The notes: generated by a model not told the origin, from the letters alone. A DNA stretch of 64,000 nucleotides from Bradyrhizobium sp. Ce-3 (GCF_022835695.1 NZ_BQUV01000003.1:310001-374000), one strand, 5' to 3'; positions 1 through 10,012 are shown, counted from the stretch's first letter. Program-made: numbers and translations.

Positions 1-424
1 CGGTGCCGGGAAGGCAGCCGAGTTCGACAACCGCCCAGACGCTGATCGCGGTAGAGATGAGGCTGGCGATGCGAATTGATCCAGTCGCCCCGCCGATCGT
101 TCCAATGATGGCCGGCCCCAAATAAAACGGCAGAAGCCACCGCCCGCTCTTGCCGCGATCGTGCAGGCGCTTGATACCAACGGCGATCGCCGAAAGGATC
201 GACAGAGCGCCGGCGACAAAGACAACAGCCACTCCTGCGATCCATGCGAGGGAGGACAGCCATCCAACGAGAACAAGTGCTGCCCAAATCGCTATGGGAA
301 TAAGAATCCACACAAGCGCGGCCAGCCAGAACTTTCTGCGTTCGATTCGGCCATCAAACGTGAAAAGCAAATCGCGCAGCGTCTCTCGACCATCGGGCGT
401 GAAAACCAAATCATCGAGCGTCAT
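1..424 (-). CDS. DUF805 family membrane protein, C-terminus cut by window edge
   Basis: Reading the minus strand from the ATG at 422-424 gives a frame that stays open to the left edge (141 codons), so the C-terminus is missing. A GGAGG five bases upstream (430-434) sets the start. Residues 24-33 (F-D-G-R-I-E-R-R-K-F-W) followed by hydrophobic segments near 33-53 and 55-80 and then L-H-D-R-G-K-S-G at 87-94 are the signature of DUF805 (YhaH-type) small inner-membrane proteins, whose function is unknown. The next gene on this strand, the sensor kinase, ends 146 bases upstream, so it is probably transcribed separately. Confidence 0.85.
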   Translation of the reverse strand, partial: MTLDDLVFTPDGRETLRDLLFTFDGRIERRKFWLAALVWILIPIAIWAALVLVGWLSSLAWIAGVAVVFVAGALSILSAIAVGIKRLHDRGKSGRWLLPFYLGPAIIGTIGGATGSIRIASLISTAISVWAVVELGCLPGT

Positions 425-570
425 AAATTCCTCCGTGGATCCCATCGGTCGGGATTCGGTAACGAATCTACGTGCTCTTTGCTCTCAGCACAATCTGTGC
501 GCGATTTCGTCGCGGCCGGTCAGCGCTGAGTGATGCCTTGCCCGTTCGCAGGCGCGCCCGCGGCACTCAG

Positions 571-3500
571 CTACTCCGCCGCCACCATCTGCTGGGTCCG
601 CCATTGCCCGAGCAGGGCGCGCAGCGAGGCGGGTTTGACCGGCTTGTTGAGGACGGCGATGTTTTCCTCGCGGGCGGCGGCGCGCACCGCGGGGCTGCGG
701 TCGGCGGTGATCAGGATCGCCGGGATGCCGTCGCCGAAGCGGCGGCGGATCTCGCGGATCGCGGCGACGCCGTTGCCGCGATCGAGATGGTAATCGACCA
801 GCACCCCGGTGACGCGGCCGCCGGCGGCCTCGATCGCGCTGATGGCACCGTCGGCATCGAGCACCGCGATCACTTCGGCGTCCCACGCCGTGAGCAGCGT
901 CTTCATGCCGTCGAGGATGGCGGGATCGTTCTCGATGCAGACGATCAGCGAGCCGCTCATGGGCGTCTTCGACAGCGGCGTCGCGGTGGTGACGGCGGCG
1001 GTATGGTTGACGGCGGTCGCGACCGGCACGGTGACCGAGAATGCCGAGCCGCCGCTCACATTGGCCGAGATCGCGATACGGTGGTTGAGCACGCGCGCCA
1101 GCCGCTCGACGATCGACAGGCCGAGGCCGAGGCCGCGGGCGATCCGGGCGCCCTGTTCGAGGCGGTGGAATTCCTTGAAGATCTCGCCGCGCTTCTGCAC
1201 GGGAATGCCGACGCCGGTGTCGAAGATGCTGATCTGGAGCGTGTCGCCGCGGCGCCGGCAGCCGATCAGGACGCGGCCGCGCGGGGTATATTTGATCGCG
1301 TTGGAGATGAAGTTCTGCAACAGCCGGCGCAGCAGCGAGCGGTCGGACTCGACCGGCAGCGAGCAGGCGATGAAGCGCAGATCGAGGCCCTTGTCGCGGG
1401 CGATCGGCATGAACTCGATCTCCAGCGAGCGCATCAGATCGGCCATCCGGAAGCTCGTGATCGCCGGCGTCATGGCGCCCGCATCGAGCCTGGAGATGTC
1501 GAGCAGCGCACCCAGGATGTCCTCGATCGCCTCGAGCGAGTCGTCGATGTTCTCGACCAGGCGCGAATCCTCGCCGCCGTTCTGGCGCTCGACCAGGCTC
1601 GTGACGTAGAGGCGCGCGGCATTCAGCGGCTGCAGGATGTCGTGGCTGGCGGCGGCCAGGAAGCGCGTCTTGGAGGCGTTGGCGTCCTCCGCGATGCCCT
1701 TGGCGAGCGCGAGCTCCGAGTTCAGCCGGGTCAGCTCCTCGGTGCGGTCGCGCACACGCTTTTCCAGCGTCGCATTGGCGCGCTCCAGCGCCTCCGCGGC
1801 CTCGAAGCTCGGCGTGACGTCGGAGAAGGTGATGACGAGCCCGCCGCCCGGCATGCGGTTGGCGCGCACCTCGATCACCAGGTGGCGGTCGGTGAAGCGC
1901 TCCAGATAGGGCTCGCCCTCGCTGGTGTAGGCACGCAGGCGTGCCTGCAGCAGGTTGTCGCCGTCGCCGGCCGCCGGCGGACTGATCGCGCCCATGAATT
2001 CGAGGATCTCGGGCAAGGGGATGCCGAGTTGCACCAGGTGCGGCGGCAGCCCCAGCAATTCGGAGAACTGGCGGTTGGAGCAGATCAGCTGCAGATCGGC
2101 GTCGAACACCGCGATGCCCTGGCGGACGTGATTGAGCGCGGTCTGCAGGATCTCGCGGTTGAAATGCAGCGCGGCGTGGGAGTCATCGAGCAGCTTCAGC
2201 GCGGCCTTGGCCGACACCGTGCGCCGCTGCAGCAGCAGCGACATCACGAGCCGCGAGGACGCCGCCCCGATCGAGGACGCGATCAGCCGCTCGGCGTGCT
2301 GCAGCAGCTCGAAATCGGCCGGCGCCGACGCCAGCAGCACGATATTGCGGTCGACGGCGAACGCGGCGAACGCTTCGCGGGTGCGCTCAGGGCCGAGATA
2401 TTGCGTCACCGTGCTCTCGATGTCCTGCACCGTCACCGTGGTGCGCCAGCGCCGGAAGCTCGGCGCGATCGGCGCCAGTGCATTGGGCACGAACACGTCG
2501 GCCTGCAGCAGCTCGATCGCGGACGGCGCGCGCGCCAGCGAGAACAGCACGTAGGTGAGGATGTTGAGCGCAAGGCTCCACAGCACGCCGTGCAGCAGCG
2601 GCGGCAAATCGGCGCCGAACAGCGCCTGCGGCCGCAGCGCCTCGATCCCGAACGGGCCGTGCTGCAGCAGCATCAGCCCGCCGGTCGAGTTTTCCAGGAA
2701 GCTCGGGATGAACAGCGTGTAGAGCCAGGTCGCGAAGCCGACCAGCATGCCCGCCATGGCGCCGCGCGCGGTGGCCCGGCGCCAGAACAGGCCGCCGAAG
2801 AACGCCGGTGCGAGCTGGGTGATCGCGGCGAACGACAGCAGGCCGATCGCGACCAGCTGGGTGTTGCCGAGCGCGCGATAGTAGAAATACGCCAGCACCA
2901 TGATGGCGAAGATCGAGAAGCGGCGCGCCTTCAGCAGGAAATCGCCAAAATCCTTCTGGCCGGCGCTGACGTCGTCGCTGCGCGGCAGCACCAGCGGCAG
3001 CACGATGTCGTTGGAGACCATGATCGAGAGCGCGACGCATTCGACGATCACCATCGCGGTCGCCGCCGACAGCCCGCCGACGAAGACGGCGAGGCTGAGC
3101 AGCTGCGAGTTGCCCTCGATCGGCAGCGCCAGCACGAACATGTCGGCATCGACCGCGCCGAACGGGAAGATCACGAGGCCGGCGATCGCGATCGGAATCA
3201 CGAACAGGTTGATGACGACGAGGTAGAGCGGAAACAGCCAGCGCGCCCTTGTGACCTCGGCCGGCGTCGAATTCTCCACCACGCTGACATGGAACTGGCG
3301 CGGCAGCAGCATGACCGCGCAGAACGACAGCAGCGTCATGATCAGGAAGTTGCCGATCGACGGCACATATTCGATCGCGCGCACCGCCTCCGGCGTCTTC
3401 AGGGCGCGCTCATAGAGCTCGACCGGCGAGAACATCCAGAAGGTGACGAAGGCGCCGGCGGCGATGAAGGCGACCAGCTTGACGATGGATTCGGCGGCGA

Positions 3501-4080
3501 TCGCCAGGATCAGGCCGTGCTGGTGCTCGGTCGCGTCGGTGTGGCGGGTGCCGAACAGCACCGCGAACACCGCCATCGCCAGCGTCACCATCAGCGCGAT
3601 GTCGCCGATCACGGGGATTTTCGAGAACGCCTGGTCCTCGCTCAGGATGGTCTCGAGCGACGAGGCCATCGCCTTGAGCTGCAGCGCGATGTAGGGCACC
3701 GAGCCGATGATCGCGATCAGCGCCACGGTGGCCGCGACCGCCTGGCTCTTGCCGTAGCGGGCGGCGATGAAGTCGGCGATCGAGGTGATGTTCTGCGACT
3801 TGGCGAGCGCGATGACGCGGCGGAGCAGTGGCGTGCACAGCCCGACCATCACGATCGGGCCGACATAGATCGCCAGGAAGTCGACGCTGGTGCGGGTGGC
3901 GAAGCCGACCGAGCCGAAGAAGGTCCAGGAGGTGCAGTAGATCGCCAGCGACAGCGGATAGATCCACTGGCTGGCACGGCCGCGCTCGCCCGCCGACATC
4001 CGGTCGCCGCGGCTGGCAATGAAGAACAACAATCCGATGTAGGCGAACGCCGTGGCGATCACGCCCCAATCGTGCAGCAT
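571..4080 (-). CDS. Hybrid sensor histidine kinase with N-terminal sodium/solute-symporter-like domain
   Basis: A 1169-residue membrane kinase. Residues 1-500 hold about a dozen hydrophobic segments resembling the sodium:solute symporter fold; a PAS-like region follows at about 645-770 and a short coiled coil at 770-805. The phosphoacceptor is His813 in S-H-D-I-L-Q-P-L-N, the N box includes N923/N927, and the G1 box is D-T-G-V-G-I-P at 954-960. A C-terminal receiver has the acidic pocket E1050/D1052, phosphoacceptor D1096 and K1146. This order matches CbrA/NahK-type kinases, which couple nutrient sensing to phosphorelay. No partner regulator lies next to it. An AGGAG lies about 10 bases before the ATG. 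The ligand is unknown. Confidence 0.92.
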   Translation of the reverse strand: MLHDWGVIATAFAYIGLLFFIASRGDRMSAGERGRASQWIYPLSLAIYCTSWTFFGSVGFATRTSVDFLAIYVGPIVMVGLCTPLLRRVIALAKSQNITSIADFIAARYGKSQAVAATVALIAIIGSVPYIALQLKAMASSLETILSEDQAFSKIPVIGDIALMVTLAMAVFAVLFGTRHTDATEHQHGLILAIAAESIVKLVAFIAAGAFVTFWMFSPVELYERALKTPEAVRAIEYVPSIGNFLIMTLLSFCAVMLLPRQFHVSVVENSTPAEVTRARWLFPLYLVVINLFVIPIAIAGLVIFPFGAVDADMFVLALPIEGNSQLLSLAVFVGGLSAATAMVIVECVALSIMVSNDIVLPLVLPRSDDVSAGQKDFGDFLLKARRFSIFAIMVLAYFYYRALGNTQLVAIGLLSFAAITQLAPAFFGGLFWRRATARGAMAGMLVGFATWLYTLFIPSFLENSTGGLMLLQHGPFGIEALRPQALFGADLPPLLHGVLWSLALNILTYVLFSLARAPSAIELLQADVFVPNALAPIAPSFRRWRTTVTVQDIESTVTQYLGPERTREAFAAFAVDRNIVLLASAPADFELLQHAERLIASSIGAASSRLVMSLLLQRRTVSAKAALKLLDDSHAALHFNREILQTALNHVRQGIAVFDADLQLICSNRQFSELLGLPPHLVQLGIPLPEILEFMGAISPPAAGDGDNLLQARLRAYTSEGEPYLERFTDRHLVIEVRANRMPGGGLVITFSDVTPSFEAAEALERANATLEKRVRDRTEELTRLNSELALAKGIAEDANASKTRFLAAASHDILQPLNAARLYVTSLVERQNGGEDSRLVENIDDSLEAIEDILGALLDISRLDAGAMTPAITSFRMADLMRSLEIEFMPIARDKGLDLRFIACSLPVESDRSLLRRLLQNFISNAIKYTPRGRVLIGCRRRGDTLQISIFDTGVGIPVQKRGEIFKEFHRLEQGARIARGLGLGLSIVERLARVLNHRIAISANVSGGSAFSVTVPVATAVNHTAAVTTATPLSKTPMSGSLIVCIENDPAILDGMKTLLTAWDAEVIAVLDADGAISAIEAAGGRVTGVLVDYHLDRGNGVAAIREIRRRFGDGIPAILITADRSPAVRAAAREENIAVLNKPVKPASLRALLGQWRTQQMVAAE

Positions 4081-4110
4081 CGCTGCTCATCTCCTGTCCC
4101 GGCCTCCAAG

Positions 4111-4132
4111 GCATGATCCGGAAAGATCATGC
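4111..4132. repeat. Short palindrome of the GCATGATC repeat family
   Basis: GCATGATC and GATCATGC form perfect 8-bp arms around a 6-base centre. Larger relatives occur at 20470-20514 and 54212-54285. It sits just upstream of the sensor-kinase start. Confidence 0.7.
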
Positions 4133-4170
4133 TCGAACAAAGGGGCCGGGTGTCAGGATTATAACGCAAA

Positions 4171-4199
4171 GGGCCGGCCGCGCGATGCACGGCCGGCCC
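4171..4199 (-). terminator. Rho-independent terminator after hemA
   Basis: GGGCCGGCCG and CGGCCGGCCC form a perfect 10-bp stem; on the minus strand it is followed by a short T run. It lies 27 bases past the hemA stop. Confidence 0.75.
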
Positions 4200-4225
4200 G
4201 AATTCGGGGGTAGAAACGGATAGGG

Positions 4226-5455
4226 TTACTCGGCGGCCAGCGATTTCTGGCGCAGCGGCAGGCCGAGCCGGTCCCAGACCTGGAGCAGGGCCTCGGCCAG
4301 CGCGTCGATCAGGCCATCGTCATGGTAGGGCGAGGGCGTGATGCGCAGCCGCTCGGTGCCCTTGGCGACCGTCGGGTAGTTGATCGGCTGGATGTAGATG
4401 CCGTGGTCCTCGAGCAGCAGGTCGGAGGCGCGCTTGCACTTCTCGGGGTCGCCGACGAACAGCGGCACGATATGGGTGTCGCTCGACATCACCGGCAGGC
4501 CGGCGGCGGTCAGGATCGCCTTGGTGCGGGCGGCGCGGTCCTGGTGGCGCTCGCGCTCCCAGGTCGAGGTCTTGAGGTGGCGGATCGCAGCCGTCGCGGC
4601 CGAGCAGATCGCCGGCGGCAGGGCGGTGGTGAAGATGAAGCCCGGCGCGTAGGACCGCACCGCGTCGATGATCTCGGCGCGGCCCGCGATATAGCCGCCG
4701 AGGCAGCCGAACGCCTTGGCCAGCGTGCCCTCGAGCACGTCGATCCGGTGCATCACGCCGTCACGCTCGGCAATGCCGCCGCCGCGCGGGCCGTACATGC
4801 CGACCGCATGGACCTCGTCGACATAGGTCATGGCGCCGTATTTCTCGGCCAGATCGCAGATCTTGGCGAGCGGCGCGACGTCGCCGTCCATCGAATAGAG
4901 GCTCTCGCAGACGATCAGCTTCGGCCGGTCGGGACCGGCGGCGATCAGGAGCTCCTCGAGATGGGCGACGTCGTTATGGCGGAAGATCTGGCGGTCGCAG
5001 CCGGCCTGGCGCACGCCTTCGATCATCGAATTGTGGTTCAGCGCGTCCGACAGGATCAGGCAGTTCGGAATAAGCTTGGCGAGCGTCGAGATGCCGGTCT
5101 GGTTCGAGACGTAGCCAGAGGTGAACAGCAGCGAGGCTTCCTTGCCATGCAGGTCGGCGAGCTCGGCCTCGAGCTGCACCAGCGGATGGTGGGTGCCGGC
5201 GATGTTGCGGGTGCCGCCAGCGCCGGTGCCGACCCGGGTCGCCGTCTCGACCATGGCGCCGACCACCTTGGGGTGCTGACCCATGCCGAGATAGTCGTTG
5301 GAGCACCAGATCACGACGTTGCGGCTGCCTTTCGGCGAATGCCAGGTCGCGTGCGGGAAGCGTCCCGCGATCCGCTCGAGGTCGGCGAACACCCGGTAGC
5401 GCCGCTCATCGTGCAGGCGGTTGAGGGCGGTGTTGAAGAACTGGTTGTAATCCAT
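4226..5455 (-). CDS. hemA: 5-aminolevulinate synthase
   Basis: PLP enzyme of the C4 (Shemin) haem pathway, condensing glycine and succinyl-CoA to 5-aminolevulinate in the cytoplasm. The 409-residue protein has the alpha-oxoamine synthase fold throughout: N-D-Y-L-G at 54-58, V-D-E-V-H-A-V-G for PLP ring contact, and the Schiff-base lysine K247 in E-G-T-L-A-K-A-F-G. The chosen ATG (5453-5455) gives the length and the M-D-Y start known for Bradyrhizobium HemA; an in-frame TTG two codons upstream is less likely. A perfect palindrome (5499-5519) and an FNR/FixK-type box (5591-5604) lie upstream, suggesting iron- or oxygen-linked control. A hairpin terminator follows. Confidence 0.97.
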   Translation of the reverse strand: MDYNQFFNTALNRLHDERRYRVFADLERIAGRFPHATWHSPKGSRNVVIWCSNDYLGMGQHPKVVGAMVETATRVGTGAGGTRNIAGTHHPLVQLEAELADLHGKEASLLFTSGYVSNQTGISTLAKLIPNCLILSDALNHNSMIEGVRQAGCDRQIFRHNDVAHLEELLIAAGPDRPKLIVCESLYSMDGDVAPLAKICDLAEKYGAMTYVDEVHAVGMYGPRGGGIAERDGVMHRIDVLEGTLAKAFGCLGGYIAGRAEIIDAVRSYAPGFIFTTALPPAICSAATAAIRHLKTSTWERERHQDRAARTKAILTAAGLPVMSSDTHIVPLFVGDPEKCKRASDLLLEDHGIYIQPINYPTVAKGTERLRITPSPYHDDGLIDALAEALLQVWDRLGLPLRQKSLAAE

Positions 5456-5498
5456 CGGCAAACCCAGAAAGGAACCTGACCGGAACGACTGCCTCTTC

Positions 5499-5519
5499 TT
5501 AGAGCTTTTCCAGCTCTAA
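5499..5519. promoter_or_regulatory. Perfect 8-bp inverted repeat upstream of hemA
   Basis: TTAGAGCT and AGCTCTAA flank TTTCC, 44 bases before the hemA ATG. This is a likely operator or leader hairpin. The TTAGA...TCTAA core recalls Irr-type iron control elements, but the spacing differs from the published form, so the factor is not assigned. Confidence 0.5.
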
Positions 5520-5590
5520 TGTCCATGCATTGGCCCACATCTGGGCATGCGTCGCAGTTGGGCAAATTGCCCTAGCTTGCGCGATTTTGC

Positions 5591-5604
5591 TTGATTTCGG
5601 TCAA
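5591..5604 (-). promoter_or_regulatory. FNR/FixK-type box upstream of hemA
   Basis: TTGATTTCGGTCAA fits TTGA-N6-TCAA, the FNR/FixK2 target. It lies about 136 bases before the hemA ATG, between the MBL hydrolase stop and hemA. Oxygen-responsive hemA control is an inference. Confidence 0.5.
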
Positions 5605-5634
5605 ATAGCCCGGGGCATTACGGGCCGGCCGAGC

Positions 5635-6699
5635 TCAGGTCGTGCTGAAGCGCAGCATGCCGTCGTCGTGCATTGCGGCCGTCAGGCGGCCCTCGACCAG
5701 CATGTAGTTGACATGGGCGACCAGCTCGCCGGCGGCGAAGCCCATCTGGTGCTCGTCCAGCACGTGCTTGTGGAACACCACGGGGACCAGTTCCTTGGAG
5801 GTCTGCGGCACCTGGCGGCAGGCCTCGGCGATCAGCCGGCAGCGCTCCTCATGATGATCGGCGAGCTGCTTGATCCGGGTCTTCAGCCCGTAGAACGGCA
5901 CGCCGTGGCCGGGCAACACCATCACGTCATAGGGCAAAGTGGTGGTCAGGCTCGCCAGCGAGGCCAGATATTCGCCGAGCGAGTTCTGCTCGGGCTCGAC
6001 CGCCCAGACGCTGACATTGGGCGAGATCTTGCTCAGCACCTGGTCGGCGGACAGGAACAGCTTGTCGGCGGCGCAATACAGCATCACCTGGTCGAGCGCG
6101 TGGCCGCCACCGGTGATCACCTTGAAGCGCCGCGTGCCGATCACGACCTCGTCGCCATGGGTGAGGCGGTGATAGGACGGCGGCAGCACCGACACGCGCT
6201 TCAGATAGTCCTGGCCGCGGCCGAGCAGCTTCTCGGTCAGGTCCTCGTCCATGCCATGGCAGCGAAAGAACAGCCGCTGCGCGTTGCGCCGCTCCTCGGT
6301 GCCGCGATTCTGGTGATAGACCGACTGCAGATATTCGACCTGCGACATGAACAGCGGGCAGTCGAAGCGCTCGGTGATCCAGCCGGCGAGACCGACATGG
6401 TCGGGATGCGAATGCGTCACGATCAGCCGCTTGACCTTGACGTGCTTCAGCGGTCCTTCGAACAGCGTGGTCCAGGCCGCAATCGATTCCTCATTGCCGA
6501 AGCCGGCATCCACCATGGTCCAGCCGTCGCCGTCGGCGAGCAGATAGATGTTCACATGGTTGAGGCGGAACGGCAGCTTCAGCCGCGCCCACAGCACGCC
6601 GGGCGCCACCTCCACGACCTGGTCGTGGCCGGGATGGTTCTCCCAAGGGTATCGCAGTGCCTCCGCGGAGGAGGGAAGGCTGTCGGTCTTCGTATGCAT
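5635..6699 (-). CDS. MBL-fold metallo-hydrolase
   Basis: A 354-residue hydrolase of the metallo-beta-lactamase superfamily. The metal-binding signature H-S-H-P-D-H-V-G lies at about 100-107, after the beta-strand motif M-V-D-A-G-F-G near 65; further ligands are likely the His in G-G-G-H-A and the Asp in S-A-D-Q-V. The C-terminal H-V-N-Y region recalls LACTB2/glyoxalase-II-like enzymes with an added helical domain. The substrate cannot be told from sequence; thioester or lactone hydrolysis is typical of the group. It is upstream of hemA on the same strand with a 180-base gap holding regulatory sites, so co-transcription is doubtful. Confidence 0.88.
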   Translation of the reverse strand: MHTKTDSLPSSAEALRYPWENHPGHDQVVEVAPGVLWARLKLPFRLNHVNIYLLADGDGWTMVDAGFGNEESIAAWTTLFEGPLKHVKVKRLIVTHSHPDHVGLAGWITERFDCPLFMSQVEYLQSVYHQNRGTEERRNAQRLFFRCHGMDEDLTEKLLGRGQDYLKRVSVLPPSYHRLTHGDEVVIGTRRFKVITGGGHALDQVMLYCAADKLFLSADQVLSKISPNVSVWAVEPEQNSLGEYLASLASLTTTLPYDVMVLPGHGVPFYGLKTRIKQLADHHEERCRLIAEACRQVPQTSKELVPVVFHKHVLDEHQMGFAAGELVAHVNYMLVEGRLTAAMHDDGMLRFSTT

Positions 6700-6788
6700 G
6701 CTACCGGCTTAGCGGCACATTGCCCGCCGCGCCAGCCGAAAAATCAGATAGTCGTCCGGAGAATACGCTGATCGGCGGCCCGAATTCC

Positions 6789-6873
6789 GTAGCCCGGATG
6801 GAGCGAAGCGCAATCCGGGGCCCTGGCTCCATAGAGAGCGACCCCGGATTTCGCTGCGCTCCATCCGGGCTAC
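6789..6873. repeat. Dispersed palindromic repeat, GTAGCCCGGAT family
   Basis: Arms beginning GTAGCCCGGATGGAGCGAAG and ending CTCCATCCGGGCTAC fold back on each other over about 85 bases. The same element recurs at 62931-63020 and, interrupted, at 43839-44072. It lies between convergent-free intergenic ends, as REP-like elements usually do. Confidence 0.85.
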
Positions 6874-6886
6874 GATTTCGCTGAGC

Positions 6887-9031
6887 TTACGCCGCCCTTA
6901 TGTTCGACAGGAAGCCGTCGATCTCGGAGCGCAGCACGTCGGCCTCGCGGCGCAGCGCGTCGGAGGCGCTGAGCACCTCGCCGGCAGCAGTGCCGGCCTC
7001 GGCCGAGGCGGTCGAGACGCCGACGATGTTGCTCGACACCTCGCTGGTGCCGCCCGCCGCATGCTGGATGTTGCGGGCGATCTCGCGGGTCGCGGCGCCC
7101 TGCTCCTCGACGGCGGCGGCGATCGCGGTGGTGACGTCGTTGATCTCGCCGATCGTGCTCGAGATGTTGCGGATCGCGGAGACCGCCGTGGTGGTCACCT
7201 CCTGCATGCTGACGATCTGCTGGCGGATCTCCTCGGTGGCCTTGGCGGTCTGGCTCGCCAGGTTCTTCACCTCGGAGGCGACCACGGCGAAGCCGCGGCC
7301 GGCCTCGCCGGCACGCGCCGCCTCGATGGTGGCGTTGAGCGCCAGCAGGTTGGTCTGCGAGGCGATGGTCTGGATCAGGTCGACCACGACGCTGATGCGC
7401 GCGGCGTTGTCGGCGAGCCCCTGCATCGTGGTGTCGGTGGCGCTGGCCTCCTCCACCGCCTTGCGGGCGATCTCCGCCGAGGTGACGACCTGGCGGCCGA
7501 TCTCCTGGATCGAGGACGACAGCTCCTCGGTGCCGGCCGACACCGTCTGCACGTTGACCGAGGTCTCCTCGGCGGCCGAGGCCACCGCATTGACCAATGC
7601 GCTCGACTGGTCGGCGGTCGCCGACATGCTCTGCGCGGTCGACTGCATCGAGTTCGCGGCGGTCTGCAGGCTGCCGAGCGCGTCGCGCACCGTCGATTCG
7701 AAGGTTGCGATCTGGGTCTCCATGCGCGAGGCGCGCTCCGCCTTGGCGGAGCGGTCCTTGTTCTGGTTCTCGGTCAGCTCGCGGCTCTCGATCATGCTTT
7801 CGCGGAACACCTGCAGTGCGTCGGCCATGACCGCGATTTCGTCGCGCTGGCGGCTCTGCGGGATCTCGGTGTCGAGGTCGCCGTCGGACAACAGCTGCAT
7901 CGAGCGCTGCAGGCCGCGGATGCGGCGCAGGATGTTGCGGCCGACATAGAGCCAGACGAACAGGAACGAACCGACCAGCGTCAACGCACCGAGGCCGATC
8001 ATGACCGTGGTCGCAAGCGAGATCTGCTGCCGCGCCTGGAAGGTCGAGCTGTCGGTCTCCTTCTGCACGGCGTCGACCAGCTGCTGGACGCTGATGCCGA
8101 GCCCGACATTGAGCTTGCGGGTCTCTTCCAGGATGGTCTGGCCGTAGTCGATCGAGTCGAGTTCCTTCTGGCGGACCTTGAACACGCCGGTCTTGCCTTC
8201 GCCGAGCGTCAACAGCTTCTGCGCGGTGTCGCGCACGGCAACGATCGCCGGATTGTTCGGCAGGTCGTCGAGGTTGGACTTGACGCGTTCGCGGCCCTTC
8301 TTGAACTCCGCCTCGATCGCATCGAGCGTCTCGCTGGAATTGGCTGACAGCGCCGCGGTCATGTCGGCGGCCATCAGATTGCCGGCGGCCAGCACGCTGC
8401 TGATCTGGCTGACGGTGCGGGCCGCCTCGGTGGCGTCGTCGGCGGAGACTTCGGCCGCCGCGAGGATGGCGTTGAGCCGGGTCTGCGCGTCGAGCGTCGC
8501 GGGACCGGTGGCGGAGACGAAGGCCGCCTGCGCCTTGCGCAGCGCGTTGTACTGCTTGTCGCGCAGCGCGCCGACCTCGAGCCGCTCGCGCGCCGCCGAG
8601 ATCAGGCTCTTGGTCGCCTCGTCGGTGTTCTTGACGTTCTCCTGCAGCGCGCTGACGACGGCTTTGTCGGCGCCGAGCTCGATGATCTCGCCAAGCTTGG
8701 CATTGGTCTGCTGCGCAACCTCCTGCACCTTCTTGGTGCGCTCGTTCAGCGCATCCTCGCTCTGCACGGCGAGCAGGCCGGGACCTTGCGCCGCGAGCGA
8801 GGCGCTCTGCGCGGACAGTTGCAGGCTCGCGGCAAGCCGCGGAATGTCGCGGCCGGAGAGATCGCTCATGGTGCCGCCGAGCTGATGCAGCACGATGCCG
8901 GCGCCTGCGCTGATGACGAGCGCCATGCCCGCGATCACGGCGAAGGCCGCGAACAGGCTACCCCTGACGCCCATCTGCGGCAGGCGGATACGCTTGAGAT
9001 TTGGTTTGCCGAGCTTGAACCGAAACGCCAT
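6887..9031 (-). CDS. Methyl-accepting chemotaxis protein
   Basis: A 714-residue chemoreceptor. TM1 lies near 24-48, a long helical periplasmic domain follows, TM2 lies near 343-368, then a HAMP segment (R-I-R-G-L-Q-R-S-M onward) to about 425. The cytoplasmic signalling hairpin tip, with [16 protein letters not shown] and G-F-A-V-V-A-S-E-V, sits near 590-625 and identifies the family beyond doubt. It would signal to CheA/CheW; no che genes are in the window, so it is an orphan receptor. There is no C-terminal CheR-tethering pentapeptide. The ligand is unknown. Confidence 0.96.
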   Translation of the reverse strand: MAFRFKLGKPNLKRIRLPQMGVRGSLFAAFAVIAGMALVISAGAGIVLHQLGGTMSDLSGRDIPRLAASLQLSAQSASLAAQGPGLLAVQSEDALNERTKKVQEVAQQTNAKLGEIIELGADKAVVSALQENVKNTDEATKSLISAARERLEVGALRDKQYNALRKAQAAFVSATGPATLDAQTRLNAILAAAEVSADDATEAARTVSQISSVLAAGNLMAADMTAALSANSSETLDAIEAEFKKGRERVKSNLDDLPNNPAIVAVRDTAQKLLTLGEGKTGVFKVRQKELDSIDYGQTILEETRKLNVGLGISVQQLVDAVQKETDSSTFQARQQISLATTVMIGLGALTLVGSFLFVWLYVGRNILRRIRGLQRSMQLLSDGDLDTEIPQSRQRDEIAVMADALQVFRESMIESRELTENQNKDRSAKAERASRMETQIATFESTVRDALGSLQTAANSMQSTAQSMSATADQSSALVNAVASAAEETSVNVQTVSAGTEELSSSIQEIGRQVVTSAEIARKAVEEASATDTTMQGLADNAARISVVVDLIQTIASQTNLLALNATIEAARAGEAGRGFAVVASEVKNLASQTAKATEEIRQQIVSMQEVTTTAVSAIRNISSTIGEINDVTTAIAAAVEEQGAATREIARNIQHAAGGTSEVSSNIVGVSTASAEAGTAAGEVLSASDALRREADVLRSEIDGFLSNIRAA

Positions 9032-9215
9032 TGCCCCGTCCCCTGGCCACTATCCTTGGCCACTACTCTTGGATGTTTCCCCGGCGCGGGAGTATCGGTG
9101 CGGCGGGTTAACAAAATCGGGAAAATCGCGGCGATCTGCGGGATTTTTCAGGGCGGCCGCGCGCCGGCGCCGTGTTGGTTCGCTGTGCGGAATCAATGCA
9201 CGCGATATGATGCAA

Positions 9216-9240
9216 AAAGGCCGGCGCGAGGCCGGCCTTT
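9216..9240 (-). terminator. Terminator after the outer-membrane protein gene
   Basis: AAAGGCCGGC and GCCGGCCTTT pair perfectly around a 5-base loop. On the minus strand the stem runs into a five-T tract. It lies 25 bases past the stop of the barrel gene. Confidence 0.85.
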
Positions 9241-9265
9241 CCACTTTTGGTTGTGGAGAGTGATC

Positions 9266-10012
9266 TCAGTAGCGGCCGTAGGCGGGGCCGCCACCGAAGT
9301 TACCAAGATTGAAGCGGTAGTTGAGGCCAGCCTTCACGGTGTGCTCGTCATTGTGGAAGCTGCCGACCGGCACCAGCGCGCCGGGCGCGGTGAAGCGGCT
9401 GTCGCCGAAGTCGTAGTACTGATACTCGACCTTGGCCGACCAGTTCGGCGCGAACATGTATTCGGCGCCGCCGCCGATGGTCCAGCCGTTGCTGTGGTTG
9501 TCGCTGAGCGCGAAGCCGACCGGCGCGCCGCCGAGCGTCACCGTTTCGTTGTTGTCGGAATAGGCGTAACCGCCCTTCACATAGATCAGGCCCGGGCCCC
9601 AGGTGTAGCCGACGCGGCCGGTGATCGAACCGATGCCGCGCTGGTTGTTGTTGTAGACGTAGCCGCCCGGGAAGATCGCGTTGAGCTGATGGCCGCCGAC
9701 CCAGGAATACTGGCCTTCGAGGCCGATCACCCACATCGGCGACAGCTGCCAGTCGTAGCCGGCCTGCACGCCGCCCATGAAGCGGCCGTCGGAATCCGAG
9801 AGCGCGAGGCCGTTGAAGTTGTTGTTGCCCGAGAACACGCCGCCGAGATGGCCGCCGAGATAGAAGCCGGTCCAGTTGTAGAGCGGCGCGGCGTAAACGG
9901 GCGCGGGCGCCTTCTGGTAATAGCCGCGGTTGAAATCGGCGGCGTCGGCGGTCGCGCCAAAGGCGGCGACGGCAACAGCTGCGGCTGCGGTTGCGAGCAG
10001 GAACGTCTTCAT
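9266..10012 (-). CDS. Outer-membrane beta-barrel protein, Omp25/porin-like
   Basis: A 248-residue secreted protein with a signal peptide ending near residue 24 (A-T-A-D-A/A-D). The mature part starts with Y-N-W-T-G-F-Y-L-G-G-H-L-G, the usual first strand of the Omp25/RopB-like eight-stranded barrels of alphaproteobacteria, and ends in aromatic Tyr, as expected for BAM recognition. Alternating aromatic/hydrophobic strands continue through Y-R-F-N-L. These proteins are abundant structural components of the rhizobial outer membrane. GGAG lies 9 bases before the ATG. A strong terminator follows, so the gene is monocistronic. Confidence 0.93.
   Translation of the reverse strand: MKTFLLATAAAAVAVAAFGATADAADFNRGYYQKAPAPVYAAPLYNWTGFYLGGHLGGVFSGNNNFNGLALSDSDGRFMGGVQAGYDWQLSPMWVIGLEGQYSWVGGHQLNAIFPGGYVYNNNQRGIGSITGRVGYTWGPGLIYVKGGYAYSDNNETVTLGGAPVGFALSDNHSNGWTIGGGAEYMFAPNWSAKVEYQYYDFGDSRFTAPGALVPVGSFHNDEHTVKAGLNYRFNLGNFGGGPAYGRY

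Noticed and set aside
472-4116. Plus-strand open frame of 1214 codons antisense to the sensor kinase
   Set aside because: Arg/Asp/His-rich shadow typical of high-GC third-position bias; the minus-strand frame has complete kinase domains.
7061-8347. Long plus-strand open frame over the chemoreceptor gene
   Set aside because: Composition (L-D-G-R-D repeats) is that of an antisense shadow; the chemoreceptor frame carries all family motifs.
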